The position numbers and the translations under genes are program-made. Source: Monarcha castaneiventris obscurior (taxonomy: Eukaryota; Chordata; Aves; Passeriformes; Monarchidae). From it: a DNA stretch of 64,000 nt. Shown in pieces: positions 26,587 to 39,700 of this stretch. The stretch lies in NCBI GenBank assembly GCA_026261815.1, contig JAMPIT010000510.1:18200001-18264000 (forward strand), written 5' to 3'. Position 1 is the stretch's first letter. The number at the start of each line of letters is the position of its first letter. The notes under the pieces were generated by a model. The model saw only the letters and a program-made list of their open reading frames with translations, did not search any database and was not told the origin of the DNA.

Positions 26587-27690
26587 CAGAATCACAGAAT
26601 AATTTAAGTTGGAAGAGACATTGGGGGGGTCATCCAGTCCAGCTCCTTCTCAGAGCAGGGACAGCTAGATCAGGTTGCTCAGGACCTTGTCAGGTTTAGT
26701 TCTGAGTATCTCCAAGGACTGACATGCAACTTTCACATCTGCTCTGGGCAATTTGTGATGTTATTTGACCACCCTCATGGTGAATGTCTTTTCTCTTATG
26801 TTTAATTGGATTTAAAATTCTGAAACCTTGTTTCTGTTGCCCTTCATCCTACAGTGGTGTACCTCTAAAAAGACCCTGGCTTCGCTTTCCTGTTAAGTAG
26901 ATGAAGCCATCAATAAGCTCTCCTAGCCTTAGCCTTTTCTTCTTAAGGTTAACAAGCCCAGCTCTGCCAGGCTTTCCTACGATGCCAAGTGCTTCAGCCA
27001 ATCTCAGCAGGGCTTGCTGTGATTATGCCCATGATATCCTTGTGCTGGGGAACCCCAAAATGAACAGCATAGCCTGAAGTTTCACAAGTGTGGACGACAG
27101 AGAAGCAATCATGTACCTTGATCTGCTGGCTACATTCTTCCTAATGCACTAGCCCAGTGTGAGGGTGGTATCATTGGCCAAAAGGGAAAATTCATCTTCA
27201 ATTTGTTGTCAGCAGAACCCTGAAGGAGTTTTCTGCTGTCCCTGTCCAGTTGACCCCAGTCTTCTTGGTTGCAAAGGGTAATTCCATCCCAGCTGCAGGA
27301 CTTTACATTTGCTTATGTGGAGTGTGTGAGGTTCCTGTCAGCCAGTTCCTCCAGCCTGTCAAGGTCACTTTGAAGAGCAGCTCCCCAGCATCTCAAACAC
27401 TTCTCCACAGTTTGGTATCATCCACAAATTTGCTGAGAGTGTGCTTTATTCCATCATCCAGGTTGTTATTAAAGACATTTAACAGTATCAGCCCAGTATC
27501 ATTGCCTCAGGGATGCCGATGGTAACCAACAACCAGCTGGACTTTGTACTGCTGAACAAAAACTGTGAGACCTGCAGTCCATTCATTTGTCACCTGTGTT
27601 ATCTGTCATTCACTTACCTGGTTTGGCTATAAGGATGCAACGGGATACCAAGTCAAAGACAAGCCTCCTTGTTCTGTCTCCTTCCCTAAC
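26587..27690 (-). mobile_element. CR1 LINE, 5'-truncated, antisense
   Basis: The left end has the reverse complement of the CR1 3' terminal ATTCTGTG repeats (CACAGAAT near 26594), followed by 'ttggaagagac' and 'tcatccagtccagctcc', the standard CR1 3' end. Moving right, the sequence matches the expected order of the CR1 3' region. 'accaccctcatggtgaa' lies near 26768 and 'gctctcctagccttagcc' near 26917. 'ctgctggctacattcttcc' lies near 27122, 'cctccagcctgtcaaggtcac' near 27348 and 'ccacaaatttgctgagagtg' near 27421. The last block, 'ataaggatgcaacgggatacc', is near 27630. Many mismatches and indels show it is not recent. The sense strand would encode the C-terminal part of the reverse transcriptase, now broken by frameshifts. 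The CAG|GTAAGT seen on the minus strand at about 27613 lies inside the element. Confidence 0.92.
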
Positions 27691-30600
27691 TGCACCCTAA
27701 CAGCCCATGGTCATGGTGTACTTGATGCTGTGTCTATGAATGACCCAAGTTCAAGATTGTGCCCACAGTCCTATGGCATAAGCAACAGTAAACCTTTCTC
27801 ACTCGTAATATCTATCCACTTCAATTTTATATAAATTAATAACTGTACATCAGCACAGATAATTGAACCAGGATCTCCAATTTCACTGGTTTGTGCCTTA
27901 AGCACTATGCTGCAAAGTCAGTCTCAGTAGACCTTCCAGTTCTGTAGTACACATGGTATTGGATCCATAATTCATTGAATGAAACTAACCTATGGTTCTT
28001 CTGCAGTCTTTAAAAAGGAAAATAGGATGAAAGCAGAGAAAAACAAACTGACTTTATAGCTTTGTTTAATTGTGATTTGTCTTGGTACGCTGTTAATGTG
28101 TATTCAGTCAAGTCCAATGATTTGATGCCATTTGAATTAAATTGTTTTATCCCAGCCTGAGGAGCTGCAGATTAGTCTAACAAAATTTGGAGCAAAGAAG
28201 AGATACATGGTGAGATAAGAGGGGAGTGGCAGGTCTGTTCCACTCTTCCCGGTATCTTTATTCCAAGGTACAGCATGAGATGAGGCCATGTCTGCAGAGC
28301 AACTGGATAAGCCACTACTGAGATCAAATATAAGGCAAATGAGGGGTGAGGACAAGGTGGGTCACTGTTGTCACTAATGCAGGAGATAGAGGAGTCCACC
28401 AAATATATCCAAGGATGCTGAATCAGAAGTTGTTTTTCACCCTGGATTCTTAGTCTTGCCCCAGGCAACGGATAGCTGTATTTAAACTGCCATTATCTAT
28501 CCAGGGTTACAAATATGACTCAGGTAAAGGAGGGCAAGTAAATGCAGGTCTACTGCAGGGATGTACACGTAAGAAAATTAATCTACACAGTTTTTTAGTC
28601 CTGTGAAAACAGAAGAGTTTGGAGCTAAAAATAGGTGTCTAGTTTTGTTATCTACTTTTTTTTTATATCCTCTGTCCCAATTCATGTCACTGGAGGAAGA
28701 ATAAATATCCCAGATAACATGCATATAAAAAAATTTGCTTACTCTTTCTAGGAAAAATTTAAAAGGCCAAAGACCATCACAGATTTCTTTTTTATGATCA
28801 GAGCAACTGGACTGCAGGAATTAGCTTAGCCTGATAAGTAGTTTTATTGGCTTTAATAATAAAGTGTATCATTCATTAAAACCAAAAAGTGCACCTCTGA
28901 AGTATTGGCCTAAAATATTTTTACTTTAAAACACCTGAAGGATTTTAGAATATAAGGAGTCCACTGTGATTCTGTATCTGGAAAACCTAGAAAACTTTGC
29001 TAGAGTCTCTTCTTAATTGACATGTTTTGTATCACATCAAAAACTGGAAGAAGTTCCCACTGGTTAGCAGCAATAATTAAGTTTACCATTTTTATAAGTG
29101 GCGCTTTCAAAGTAAAGCATGACCTTAAAGATGCGGTTTTTTTAATCTCCCTGACCCTCCTCCTCAGACCATTTGAAACCTTTGAGGTAAGCAGAAGTGA
29201 CAGGTGTTCAGCAGCTTTGAAAACTCTGGTAGCATCTCTGTAATGTGGAATCTGTAGCTGTTGCTGCAGCTTGAAGATCAGAAGACAGACACAGCAAAGC
29301 TCAGAGATTTTGATGGAGTATAGATGGCAGCAGAGCAGCAAAACCAGACTTACACTTCCAGAGTCCCCAGTGCTGTGCCCAAGTACACTAGCTCACACTG
29401 CCTTGCCAGAATAGAAAGACACACAGAAGGCATACTGGCACTGAAATAATACTGTTTCATTCATGGGGCCTTTCCCCTACAGCTCTTTCCAAAGGAACTG
29501 TTAAGGGTACAGGCATGGCAGTCGCAAGGTGACAGGTGTGGCACCAGTGAGGTGCATAACACCTCTGCACATCAGAGAGATGGTATCAGACAGGGCCAGT
29601 AGCTGGCATGGAGCACCCTGCGGGAAATCCTTGGCCTTATTTAAAAACTACACCAGGTAACACCTCTTATAACTGAACTGAAACTGTAGCCAAAATTATC
29701 TCCATTGAAGACCTGAATGAAATTTCTTGTGCTGGCAGCACAAGCAGTATGGGTTGGAGTCTCGGAGTGAGTGGGGCAAGGCCTGGGGCTTGTTTCTGTG
29801 GTGTTGGCTATAACCTGGGTGCTGGTCTGCAGAACTGAGCAGCTCACTGCTCAGCCCCTGCTCTGGGCAGTGTCACTAGACATGGAATCCAGCTGAAGTG
29901 CACATTCTTGCCTAAAGGGCTGGTTTTGTTCCCGGCCACTTCCCTCCCTTGGATCGAGTCTGGTAAAAGTGTGACTAAAGGATGACTTGTTCAGGTCATT
30001 GGCCCAAAAGATTGTGCTTGTATGGTTTTATTACAAGGTAGGTGGTAAGAATGTGTAGTGAGGAATGGCACAGCTCTGTTTAACGTCAGTCAGCAGTGTT
30101 ACTGAATTAAAAGCAAAGACTGTAGCTGCATAAGCAATGCAGACAAAGGCTAAAAAGCAGCTGGATGTATTGGATCTGTTTGCACATTTCTAATGCGTCC
30201 TTATGTCATAACTCAGCAGAATTATTTTAAATAGACATTTCAGAGTATCTTAGTTGGAAATCTAATTAAAATATGGCAAGGTTATGTACAGAACATATTT
30301 TAAATTGTTGTTCACATTTGTTTACAAGAATCCTGGATAAAATCCCTTTTTCCCTGTCTGGGATTGTATTGCCTTTGTTATCGGGGTCCACTGATGTTTG
30401 CAACTCTCTTGATTACTATTGGAAAGCAGTTATTAAACAGGGTGTTTCATTCTTAACAAAAGTTCCCTAGAAACTGGCAGGGCTAAAGGATTTAAAGGTC
30501 TCATTCTGAAATGCAGATCATATCTTTTTATTAAGAATTTCTTTGTGGATATTGGAAATGTAAAGTTGACATTTCAAGAGAGATCAGCACAAGCAAAGCA

Positions 30601-33600
30601 TACAGTGCTTAGGAAGAGAAAAGCCAGATTCTTCTGGCATTATTCATAAAGAAAAATATTGGGACCTCATGTGAATCAGCAGGTAGGAGGCTGCAATGTG
30701 CCTGTAATATCCTAGTGCTCTTTGAGCATGTTTGGGAAATGCAGAGGTTCAGAACAGGTCTAAGCTCTTGATTTAATTGCTTATCTATCTACTAGTCTGA
30801 TTTTTCTCCTCTATTTGCTTTACTTTCTTGCCTTATCACTCTCTACCATAAGAAATAACAACACAGATTTTGGCCCTATGTTTTGCATCTGCCCACAGAG
30901 ATAACTTTCCGTAACTGCCATTTTCATTTTGTTATTTTCCCCTTCCTTATCACACTCCGCACATGCTCGCTCTTCCAAATCTGCTAAGAAAGTATGCTAG
31001 CAATGTGCCTTTACATGTTTGACAGAACTCTAGCATGCATAAGATCACTGATCATTAAAAAGAAGCTGTCTAAACAAAATCTTCCTCTTTTTTTTTAACT
31101 TTATTTACATTTTTTTCAGTGTTTATGCACATTTTAATTTGGCTGCGCAGAGTCTGCTTGTATAATTGCCCCTTTCACCCTTTTTTCTTCTCATTTTGCC
31201 TCCCTACTCTGTAAACAAAATGAAATGGAAATATGCCTGTAAGCTGATCATTTTTAAGAAATCACAGATTTGGAATGTTTTCATTATGTATCAACTGTAG
31301 TTAAAAATACAAGTTTTATACTTGGGAGCCTACGTTGCTGCACATTTACAAATCAGAGAGATGAACACTCGTCTGCAGACACACTCATGAGCAAAACAAG
31401 CACATTCCCAAGTGGTATCATTTGGGGAGGCTGTAGTACAAATTCCCTGGCAGCTGGGAAAGCAGGACAGAGTGCAAGGCGGCACTAATAGTGCTTCCCT
31501 GCTAGAGGGGAACTCATCATGGCCCTCTAGAAGTCCCTTTGGAGGACAGGTGCTGTTCTTAGCAGCAGCCTGACCCTACAGGGACACTACCAGACTGGCA
31601 TCACGGAAATTTGCTGGTTTTGTGATTTGTGAATTTTGCTGGTTATGGTGATTTACTTCATTCAATGTGTTGTCAGTTCTTCTTCCTTTAGACAAGTGTG
31701 GTTTCTTGTCCGTAGCTTGTTCAAGAGTGGACCATACCCACGGGAGTGTGGCTGCTTGGGATCCCCACGCTGCCACATCATACATTTGAGGGCATCCTCC
31801 CATAATTTTAGGTATTTAGGCACTGTAATAATACGTGTGGAATTAAAGCTCACTGGAGGTAGACTGAATTAAGGATTCTTGTCTACCCCGTGTATGTTCC
31901 AAGACACTTGCAATACAGCACAATTCAGCTATGCAAACACAGCATATATGCTCAATATGCCCTAAATAACTCTGCCATGTGCCATGGAGAAGATAAAACT
32001 TATTTATGGAAGAAACTCTTGTATGGCTGACTTTGCCCATGAGAATTTTGGAAGCGCTCCAGCAACAATGCATCCATCAGTCAGTCACCTATTTCCTTCC
32101 TCTCCTGCAAGGTTTATTGCCAGTTCTACCTCTGAATTTCCCAGCTCAGACCCATGCAGGAGATCCAGCTCTGCCCTGTGGACACCCAAGGACAGCACTA
32201 GAGGCAGTGCATCACTCTGCTCTTAGTGCCTTAGACCCTTCAGTAAATTGTGTGGCAGTTTATTGTGGGGCACTGTGGCTGTCCCTGTTAAGCTTTTGGG
32301 TAACACAGGAATTGCTCTGGCTGTGCACCCTCCTCCTTGCTGATTGTTGTAGCTATGGCCAGGTGCAGAGCCAGTGCACAGAGATGGATTATTTGCTCTG
32401 CAGTGAGTTGTGCCCTCCTTGCAACATGGTGTAGATCCAGTCTAGGAGGTATTTGTGGGGTATTACAAAATGGCTTGTGACCCGAGACAGGAATGGTGAG
32501 CTCATGAGCACTGGGGGACCGCTGGGACAGCAGCTGTTGCCTGTTGCAATCCCTGTGGCACAGCTGCATGCAGACAGGAATGTCTGGCACGGAGGGAGTG
32601 CACCAGTGAGGGGATTACATGCTCATGGCGATTAAGACAACCAGGAATTCATCGAGTAGTTTTGCATAAGGCTCTTGAGGTTAGCCAGAGGCAACCATGC
32701 AGATGCAAGATTTGAACACCATCCCAGCCCAGAAGTTAGGTGCCATCACTGAACTGTCACAGGTTCAAAGAGTGGCTGCCTTGGTGTTAGAAGTCAATAA
32801 GCAGTGACCCTGTGGGGATTTGAGAGAAGACCCGGGTATGAGGAACTAGTGGCAAGTATGTAAGATACTATTTTCCTCAATAAGAGTTAGTTAGTTTAGG
32901 TGAGTTGGGCTGAGGGTGGCATTATTTGCTTGCCTTGAGGAGAACATCGGTATAAAGGATTGCAGACATAAGGTGGCCCCAAAAGCAGGTAGCTGAGGAT
33001 TTGCTGGCAATGTGTGTGGTGCTGGCATGCCCAGGAAGTCTGGCATTTACCTGCTTGAGGAGAAGGAATCTCCTTTTGCTCTGAGGAGAATAATTACCTT
33101 TCTCAGCATCTGTGCCTGCAGTTACCTGCTGCTTTTCTGTATGAAACTGCATCATGGGATGATAGCACCAGAGGAAGAAAATCCTATCACTGTTTTGGTT
33201 GGTGGACAGCACATTTGTCTGACTGAAGGCTAGATGGTGGTGCCTACAAAGGTGCCAGTGGGCTCAGTGTCTTCAAATGCACCCAGAAATTGCAGTTTTC
33301 CTCACTGCCACTGCTTGGGACCACTATAGCAGGGAGTGCAGTGCTGTGTGATGTTGCCATTGTTTATTTTGACACTGTTTATGTGTCCTTGTTTGAGACT
33401 GAAATATGGTTAAAAGCTCTAGATACAGACTTGTGCCTCTTCTTTCTCAGCTAAGAAGTTAAGAAAGAGACTGGTATAGTTATGGGTCATAACACTTAAT
33501 TAGAAAGTAGGTAAGCATTAAAATACCAACATTCCGAGTGTCCTCATAACAATTAAGTGGTGCGGAATAGGCAAGAAAATTGGGAAGTGCAGTGTCCTTT

Positions 33601-34189
33601 GTAAGCTGAGCATCATGCAGTGAGCGATAATGGATGAGGAGACTCCAGCAGGGACACTGCCATCAAACACACAGTCTGCAGAGACAGGAACTCCACATAA
33701 AAGCCTGTCCTAATTTGTCTGATCAAAGCTTCCTGTCAGATTCAAGTGCAGACCTTTTCCACCTAGGCTCTTTGTAGGACAATGTGTGTGTGGTGGGGGG
33801 AGTGTTCAAGAGGCTGTTCAACAAGTGCCAAGTGCGATTTGTTTAATGCCAAACCTCCTGTGTGAGGTTAGATGTACGTGCCAATGTCAAATATCTTAAT
33901 CTGAGCCCTAAGTACTGATATAATTCTTTTCTCAGATGCACTGTCAAAGTTAGGCAGTGTGTAAGTCCAACAAGGCTTGTGGCTTACAGTATCTTCTTAA
34001 TGAATATCATTGCATTGCATATTAACTGCCTCAGCAGTGTCCTTATTAAAAATTTAGTTTGTTATTTCTACAGTAAACAAGATGATGCTTGCTTTGCAAT
34101 AGATAACACAAACTAGTTCATGAACACCAGCCCCAGCAAAGGCTTGTTTGTGGTGAGTTTGCACATCGGGGTTCAGCTTTGTGCAGATT

Positions 34190-34460
34190 TTCTTTGGCTT
34201 AATAAGGATTGAATCTGTGCCGAAGCCTTTTCTTTAGTGAGCCACTAAGAGGCTCTCTTTCCATTACCCTGCTGCTTATTCCCACAAAACTTGTAAGAGT
34301 TTAATACCTTTGAGCCATCTGTCTCTCTGTCAAACCAGCCAATTCGTTCAAAAGTTATTGGTGGAGGCGATAAGGAGCCTGACACAGAAAGGGAGGCAGA
34401 CCAAAAACAAAAGCCTGGCCATGTCAGCGACATTTCCTTAGGAAATCAGTCTAAACATAG
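34190..34460. promoter_or_regulatory. Candidate conserved non-coding element with GATA site
   Basis: This dense, non-repetitive block contains a CCAAT-like CCAATTC (34339) and a CpG-bearing GATA motif GCGATAAGG at 34367-34375. The same 9-mer recurs at 55927 and 56926. A palindromic TTTCCTTAGGAAA lies at about 34433-34445. Conservation and function are inferred from texture only. Confidence 0.25.
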
Positions 34461-36765
34461 ATTGCACCAAAAAAATCTTACAAAAAGCCTTTGTGGACTA
34501 GATCTCTTTCATATAAATTTCTCAAAGTTTTGAAATAAAAATTGGCTTATAAAAATAGGTAGAAGAGAATTTCAGCCTACAGCTGGGAGCCTTCCTCTAT
34601 TTTTCAAATGCAGCATGAAAGAAAGCCCAAAACAAGGCCTGTGACCAAGAAGTGGTATTTGTTCAAGAAGCACCTGTGCAGTTAGAGGAACTGTCCAGCT
34701 GTGGCAGTGGGATCTGCTCAGAAAGCTGCACCTAATGGATATCTGACTTGCCAGTTCACAGACCACTTCTGCAAGGCCATCATTTACATTTCATGTTGTC
34801 ATATCTGTCCAGGAGCTCTGGCATTTCCTGTCGAGTTCAAATCTGCTCACATTGAGTAATTCTCTTAAATCAGCCCATGTCAGCTCAGGGAACAGTGCTA
34901 TTTGCATTGCAGCCACAGCACCATTGCTTCAGGCTTTCAATAGTCATTTGACAAAATAACTTCAGTGCTTCCAGAAGCTTACAGTAATGGCTCTAACCCT
35001 TATCTTCATGCACTGTGTGTAGTTCCACCCAAACAAAGGAGGTTATGTTGAGCAACTGGGTGAGTCATTGTAGGTTCCAAACTGAGCATAGGCTCAGGAA
35101 CATTTGGTTACAACAGAAGGGAGGAGCACATGCTAAGAAAGATATAACTATCAGCAATTGAAAACATAGCAAGGCCAGAGGCAAATGATATGTACATATG
35201 GCTTATGTATGAGTACATACGCAGTATTTCTTCCACACTCAGTAATTAAAAACAATTAAAACTTTGCCTGGTGGGAAATTTGGGTTTCTCATGTTAAAAC
35301 ACGGTATATAATTTCATTAGATGGTAAAATGAGACTATCATATAACATTTGTCTCCACTTTCCCTGTAATAGGGACAAAATTATTCTCAGGGCATAAATA
35401 GCAATGGACTGTAGTCATAAGTGAATAGTTGCTTCATTATGTTACTGTGCTACAGCAGGGAACCCTTCATGACCATATGGAAAGCCCACGCCCAGGGCTG
35501 ACTAGGAATGCCTGATAATAACACACAAAGAGGTCACCAAGTGGCACTAGTGGTACTCCTGGGCATCTGAGAAACAGTCTAGTACTGCAAAAAATCAGAA
35601 TTTTCATCATGTGTGCTTGTTATGTGGGATATGGCTACCACGGCAAATACCCCTATGTGAATCAGATATCCTGGTCAGAGGTTGAAGCAAGCTGGGGCCT
35701 CTTTCCCACTGGGCCCCTGTGTCAGGACCCTAGAGGCCCATGCATTAGGTGACACCCCAATATACACTTTAACCCTTTGGGCTGCTTACCTGTTTGTCAT
35801 CTCTACACTTTCTGATTTATTAAATTATGATACAACACAGTGGGACAGATACAGTAAGACAGACTTTCTGCATTAAATCCATTTTGCAATATTTTCATGC
35901 CTGGATTTAGATCATTTAAGATCTGTATCACTGCCCAGGCTGAATCAGGCCAGAGGCATTGGACATATTTACCCAGGTGTGGTGTCTCAAGCACAGGCAG
36001 CCCACCACACCAGGTATAAACAACATCTCTTACCTACCTCTGCAATGAGCAGGTGCTTTCATTCAGTGGCAACAGCTTAATAGGATTGCAAAAGCTGTAC
36101 ATGCCAGTCATCCCACTGCAGGGTAATTTCTAATGACCTGCCTCTCTGTTGTGTCTCATTTGTGGAAGAAGCCGTCACAGAGCTCATCAAAGTGAATTTA
36201 GCCCCATTTGTACTTGCCTGTCAAGTGTCTAAGCTCTCGTTTAAGCATCTTGCTTATCACAGCAAGGAGGCACTAAAGGTTTTTGTTGTCCTGTCCTTTT
36301 TAATTATAGCTGGACAGTACTTTGATAAACGGCAACAGAAGTAAACAAGTTTCAGAATAGAAAATGAAGGTTTGTATTATACTGCAGCCGTTACTTAGCA
36401 TCCCACAAATCAGTCAGGTGGTAGCTATAACATGTTACTGCTGAGGACCTGCATTAGCAGTAGCCTTGTTGCCAAGGCTTTGATATATATATAGTCTTTG
36501 CTGCCTTATTAATATTCACAGGATGAGAGAAATATAGCCATGAATATCTATCTAGCAATAGACCATTCGGGAAAGACACAAAAGTATTGATTTCTATTTT
36601 GCAGTATTCAGTGATCATTAATTTCCTCGCACCAGTTGCCATAATTAAGTTAAGGCTCTCTCTCCTGAATGTGAACAGATTGTAGCACGCCACACAGGCA
36701 GGGGTTTGATGTGCAAGAAACCAGATTTTACACCCCAGCTGCCACCTTTTAGTGAAAGTGAAGTG

Positions 36766-36790
36766 TGTATATATATATATGCATATATAA
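36766..36790. repeat. AT dinucleotide microsatellite
   Basis: GTAT followed by repeated AT units, broken by one GC, then ATATATAAT. Likely polymorphic. Confidence 0.85.
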
Positions 36791-39700
36791 TATCAGGATG
36801 GACACGGATGTTTGTGGTGCTGACATGCCCAGGAGTCTGAATTGTTGAAAACCTGGGTAATTTACATTTTCTGACAATGCGTGATGACTGAGCACCTTTA
36901 TGGGGCTTGGTGGCCCCAGGATCCAGATGCTGCTCAGGCCATCCACATGCTGGGGCAGATGCAAGTACTCAGGGGTGCTGAGCAGAGCCAAAGGCTGTCA
37001 CAACTCCTTCAGAGACGCTGGGGATGGAACTGAGTGTCTCAGACTGTAAATTAAGTACTTGCTTTGGATACTCTGTGTCACTCTGGTTTCCCACACCAAC
37101 CCCGGTGAGAAAATCAGGCAGCTCAATGCCATTCTGCATGAATTTTATTTCTTATTTCATTTTTTCATGTCTCTGAAATAGGATTTTCTTCTAACTTGGA
37201 GTATTCCTTAGAGCTCAATGAGAACTGGGAAATATTTTCCTAATACTGGGCAATTACAGAATTTTTTGGATAGAGGTCCTGGGGAAAATCATGTCATATG
37301 TATGTCTGGTTTGAGAACAACTAAAGTGTTTGAATTTACATTTACATGCATGAAAATCACCTTTGGACTGAGATTAAGCCCAGAAAGTATCAGCCCCAAA
37401 GGCACTACCTTGACAGAACTTCTAGGAAATGTAAATGAGGGTTAAGAACTGAATTTGTTGTTGAGCAATTATCTTCAAAGCAACTAACACTAAACTAATC
37501 TTCTGCAGAAAGTGATGAAGCGCTCTTGCATGGGAGAGGCAGGCTGCAAAATCCCCTGGTAATTGCAGTTGTGTGATGTGCTCAGTCTTCAGCAATGGAA
37601 GAATGGGCTGAGAATAGGCAGGACAAGAGTGAGGGACCCTGGCTGGAGACTCGGGTTTGTAGAAGTTCTGCAGCCAAAACTCCTGAGTGAAGCAATGCCT
37701 TGGTAGGAAGGGCTGCATGGGCAGGCTGGGGGTGGTTCTTTGCCTTTGGAAGCTGAGGTTCTTCTCTGACGCCTTTTCCCCTCCCAGGATGATTTAATTC
37801 AGGTTTGAGCAAGTAATGTCAGTGCCCAGACTCATGTTCAGACTCATGTCCAAATCATTCTCAACCACTCTGATGAACTGTTTGTGTGTAAAATGACAGG
37901 CTGGGAGCTCTGCCCTGTAGTACGTTATTAGAAAGGAAGGGAGTGTCCCCTGCTTTCAAGAAGAGAGAGGCTTCCTTCATGTTTTACTCATCACTGAAGA
38001 CTTATTACATCCAAAGAAATGCTTTTTCTTCTTAGGCTTCAGCTTTGGAAAACTACAATGCTACATTTTCAAAACCAATCTAGTTCTTGTGGTGTACAGT
38101 TTAATAGAACAACTCTGTTAGGGACATCTCTCAGCAAGAAGTAGTACTAATTTGAAAAACTCGGAACAAATCTTGCTTAAGTTTTATTTCTTTTTGAGGA
38201 TAAAAAAGTGCTAAATGTATATAAAAAGGCAAAAATCCCACATGTAATGGTTATATATAATTTGAATGAATGACAATAGTATGAGTTGACTGTATGCTTG
38301 CTTTTGAAAGATAATAGAATTGTGCTTCTTGCAAATTAGGTAATAGAAATGTGATTAAGGAACTACTGCAGTTTAAAACAGCCTTCTTGCTACAATAAGA
38401 AAGGGAAAACAAAACTTTTTGCTTGATTTCATTTTACTGGGTTAATCAGCAATTAGAAAGTTGAAAACAAGTTGGTACCCAGCTCTGTACCTATCCTGGG
38501 AGTACAGTTGAGCACTCAGAGTACACTAGACTCATTTTTATCACCGGAGGAAGAAAACTGCAGCCATAAGCTGTTCTTTACTGGAGGCAAAATCACGATT
38601 TGTTGCTGGATCTCTGCGTCTCTAGTCCTGGTCTCAGTGCTGCCCCCTTTCCCAGGCATCTGGCATTCAGTGATTTGTAAGTTTCAATTAAGTCACTATA
38701 AAAAATGAGTAGCTTGAGGGCACTGGTTTATTACTGGTCTCCAACTCTGTTTTCATTTACTAAATGACATTCTGAAAGCTTCTATTCTGAACATAATCAC
38801 CTTAGGGTATGCACCGAGCACAGCCCTGGATGATTCAATTATTTCTGAATGCTCTTCTGTCCTCAGAACGTAGGCCTTCGCACATTAGCAGCATGTTTAG
38901 TGTTTCACAGTTCTCTTTGCACTCACCAGGGTTTTCCCAGGAACAGGCTGGAAGTATACAACTTGCTGCTGCTTCTTGAAAGCATGTTACCATTATGTCT
39001 CTCCTCAAAGTAGCTGACTTCTCCAGATGAGTGTATTAAAGCTGACAGATATTTTTTTGTTCTGTTTCTTTACAACTGTGCTTTCCCCATACTGTTTATG
39101 AAACCTTTGCATACTTTTCATAAAGCTAAATTACAGAAATTTATAGGACACTCTTTGTCCACATGAAGTATCAGACAAAAGTACAGTCTCCACAAAGTTT
39201 TCTGGGAAGCTGCTGTAGGGAATTATAATCACCATCAGCATGTGATCTGTTTCCAAAATTGTCCCATATTCTGCAGGACAAAAAAAGTCCAGACCAAGAG
39301 GTGAACCATGAACCTCAGAACTGCAGCAGGTCTGCAATTCAGAGATGAGAGCTGTCAAAAGAATTGCAGAGCTGTGACAATAAGTTATATTGATGAGGAA
39401 AAAATGCTGAAAAGAAGGAACATGTCAAAGCCCACACATCTTTTCTGAAGGGATGTCAGGAGTGAATGTGTTAACAAGTGCTAAACTTGAATATTTTTGA
39501 TTTTGTACAATTTTCTAAATTTCAGTTCATTTCATAGGCAATTTTTGAGTGATGAGACAACAGTCACTGGCTGAACTGCCATTTGAGGCTTTCTGTAGTC
39601 ATTAGTGAAAATCAGAAATGTGCATGTTAGCTAAGTCCCTTTTCAGTTGTTGTCCAATGTAATTTTGTGCTCTCCTCTCTCCTGACCCCCCAGCTGCTGT

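Noticed and set aside
27606..27622. Strong minus-strand donor CAG|GTAAGTGA
   Set aside because: It lies inside the CR1 element and is therefore likely incidental.
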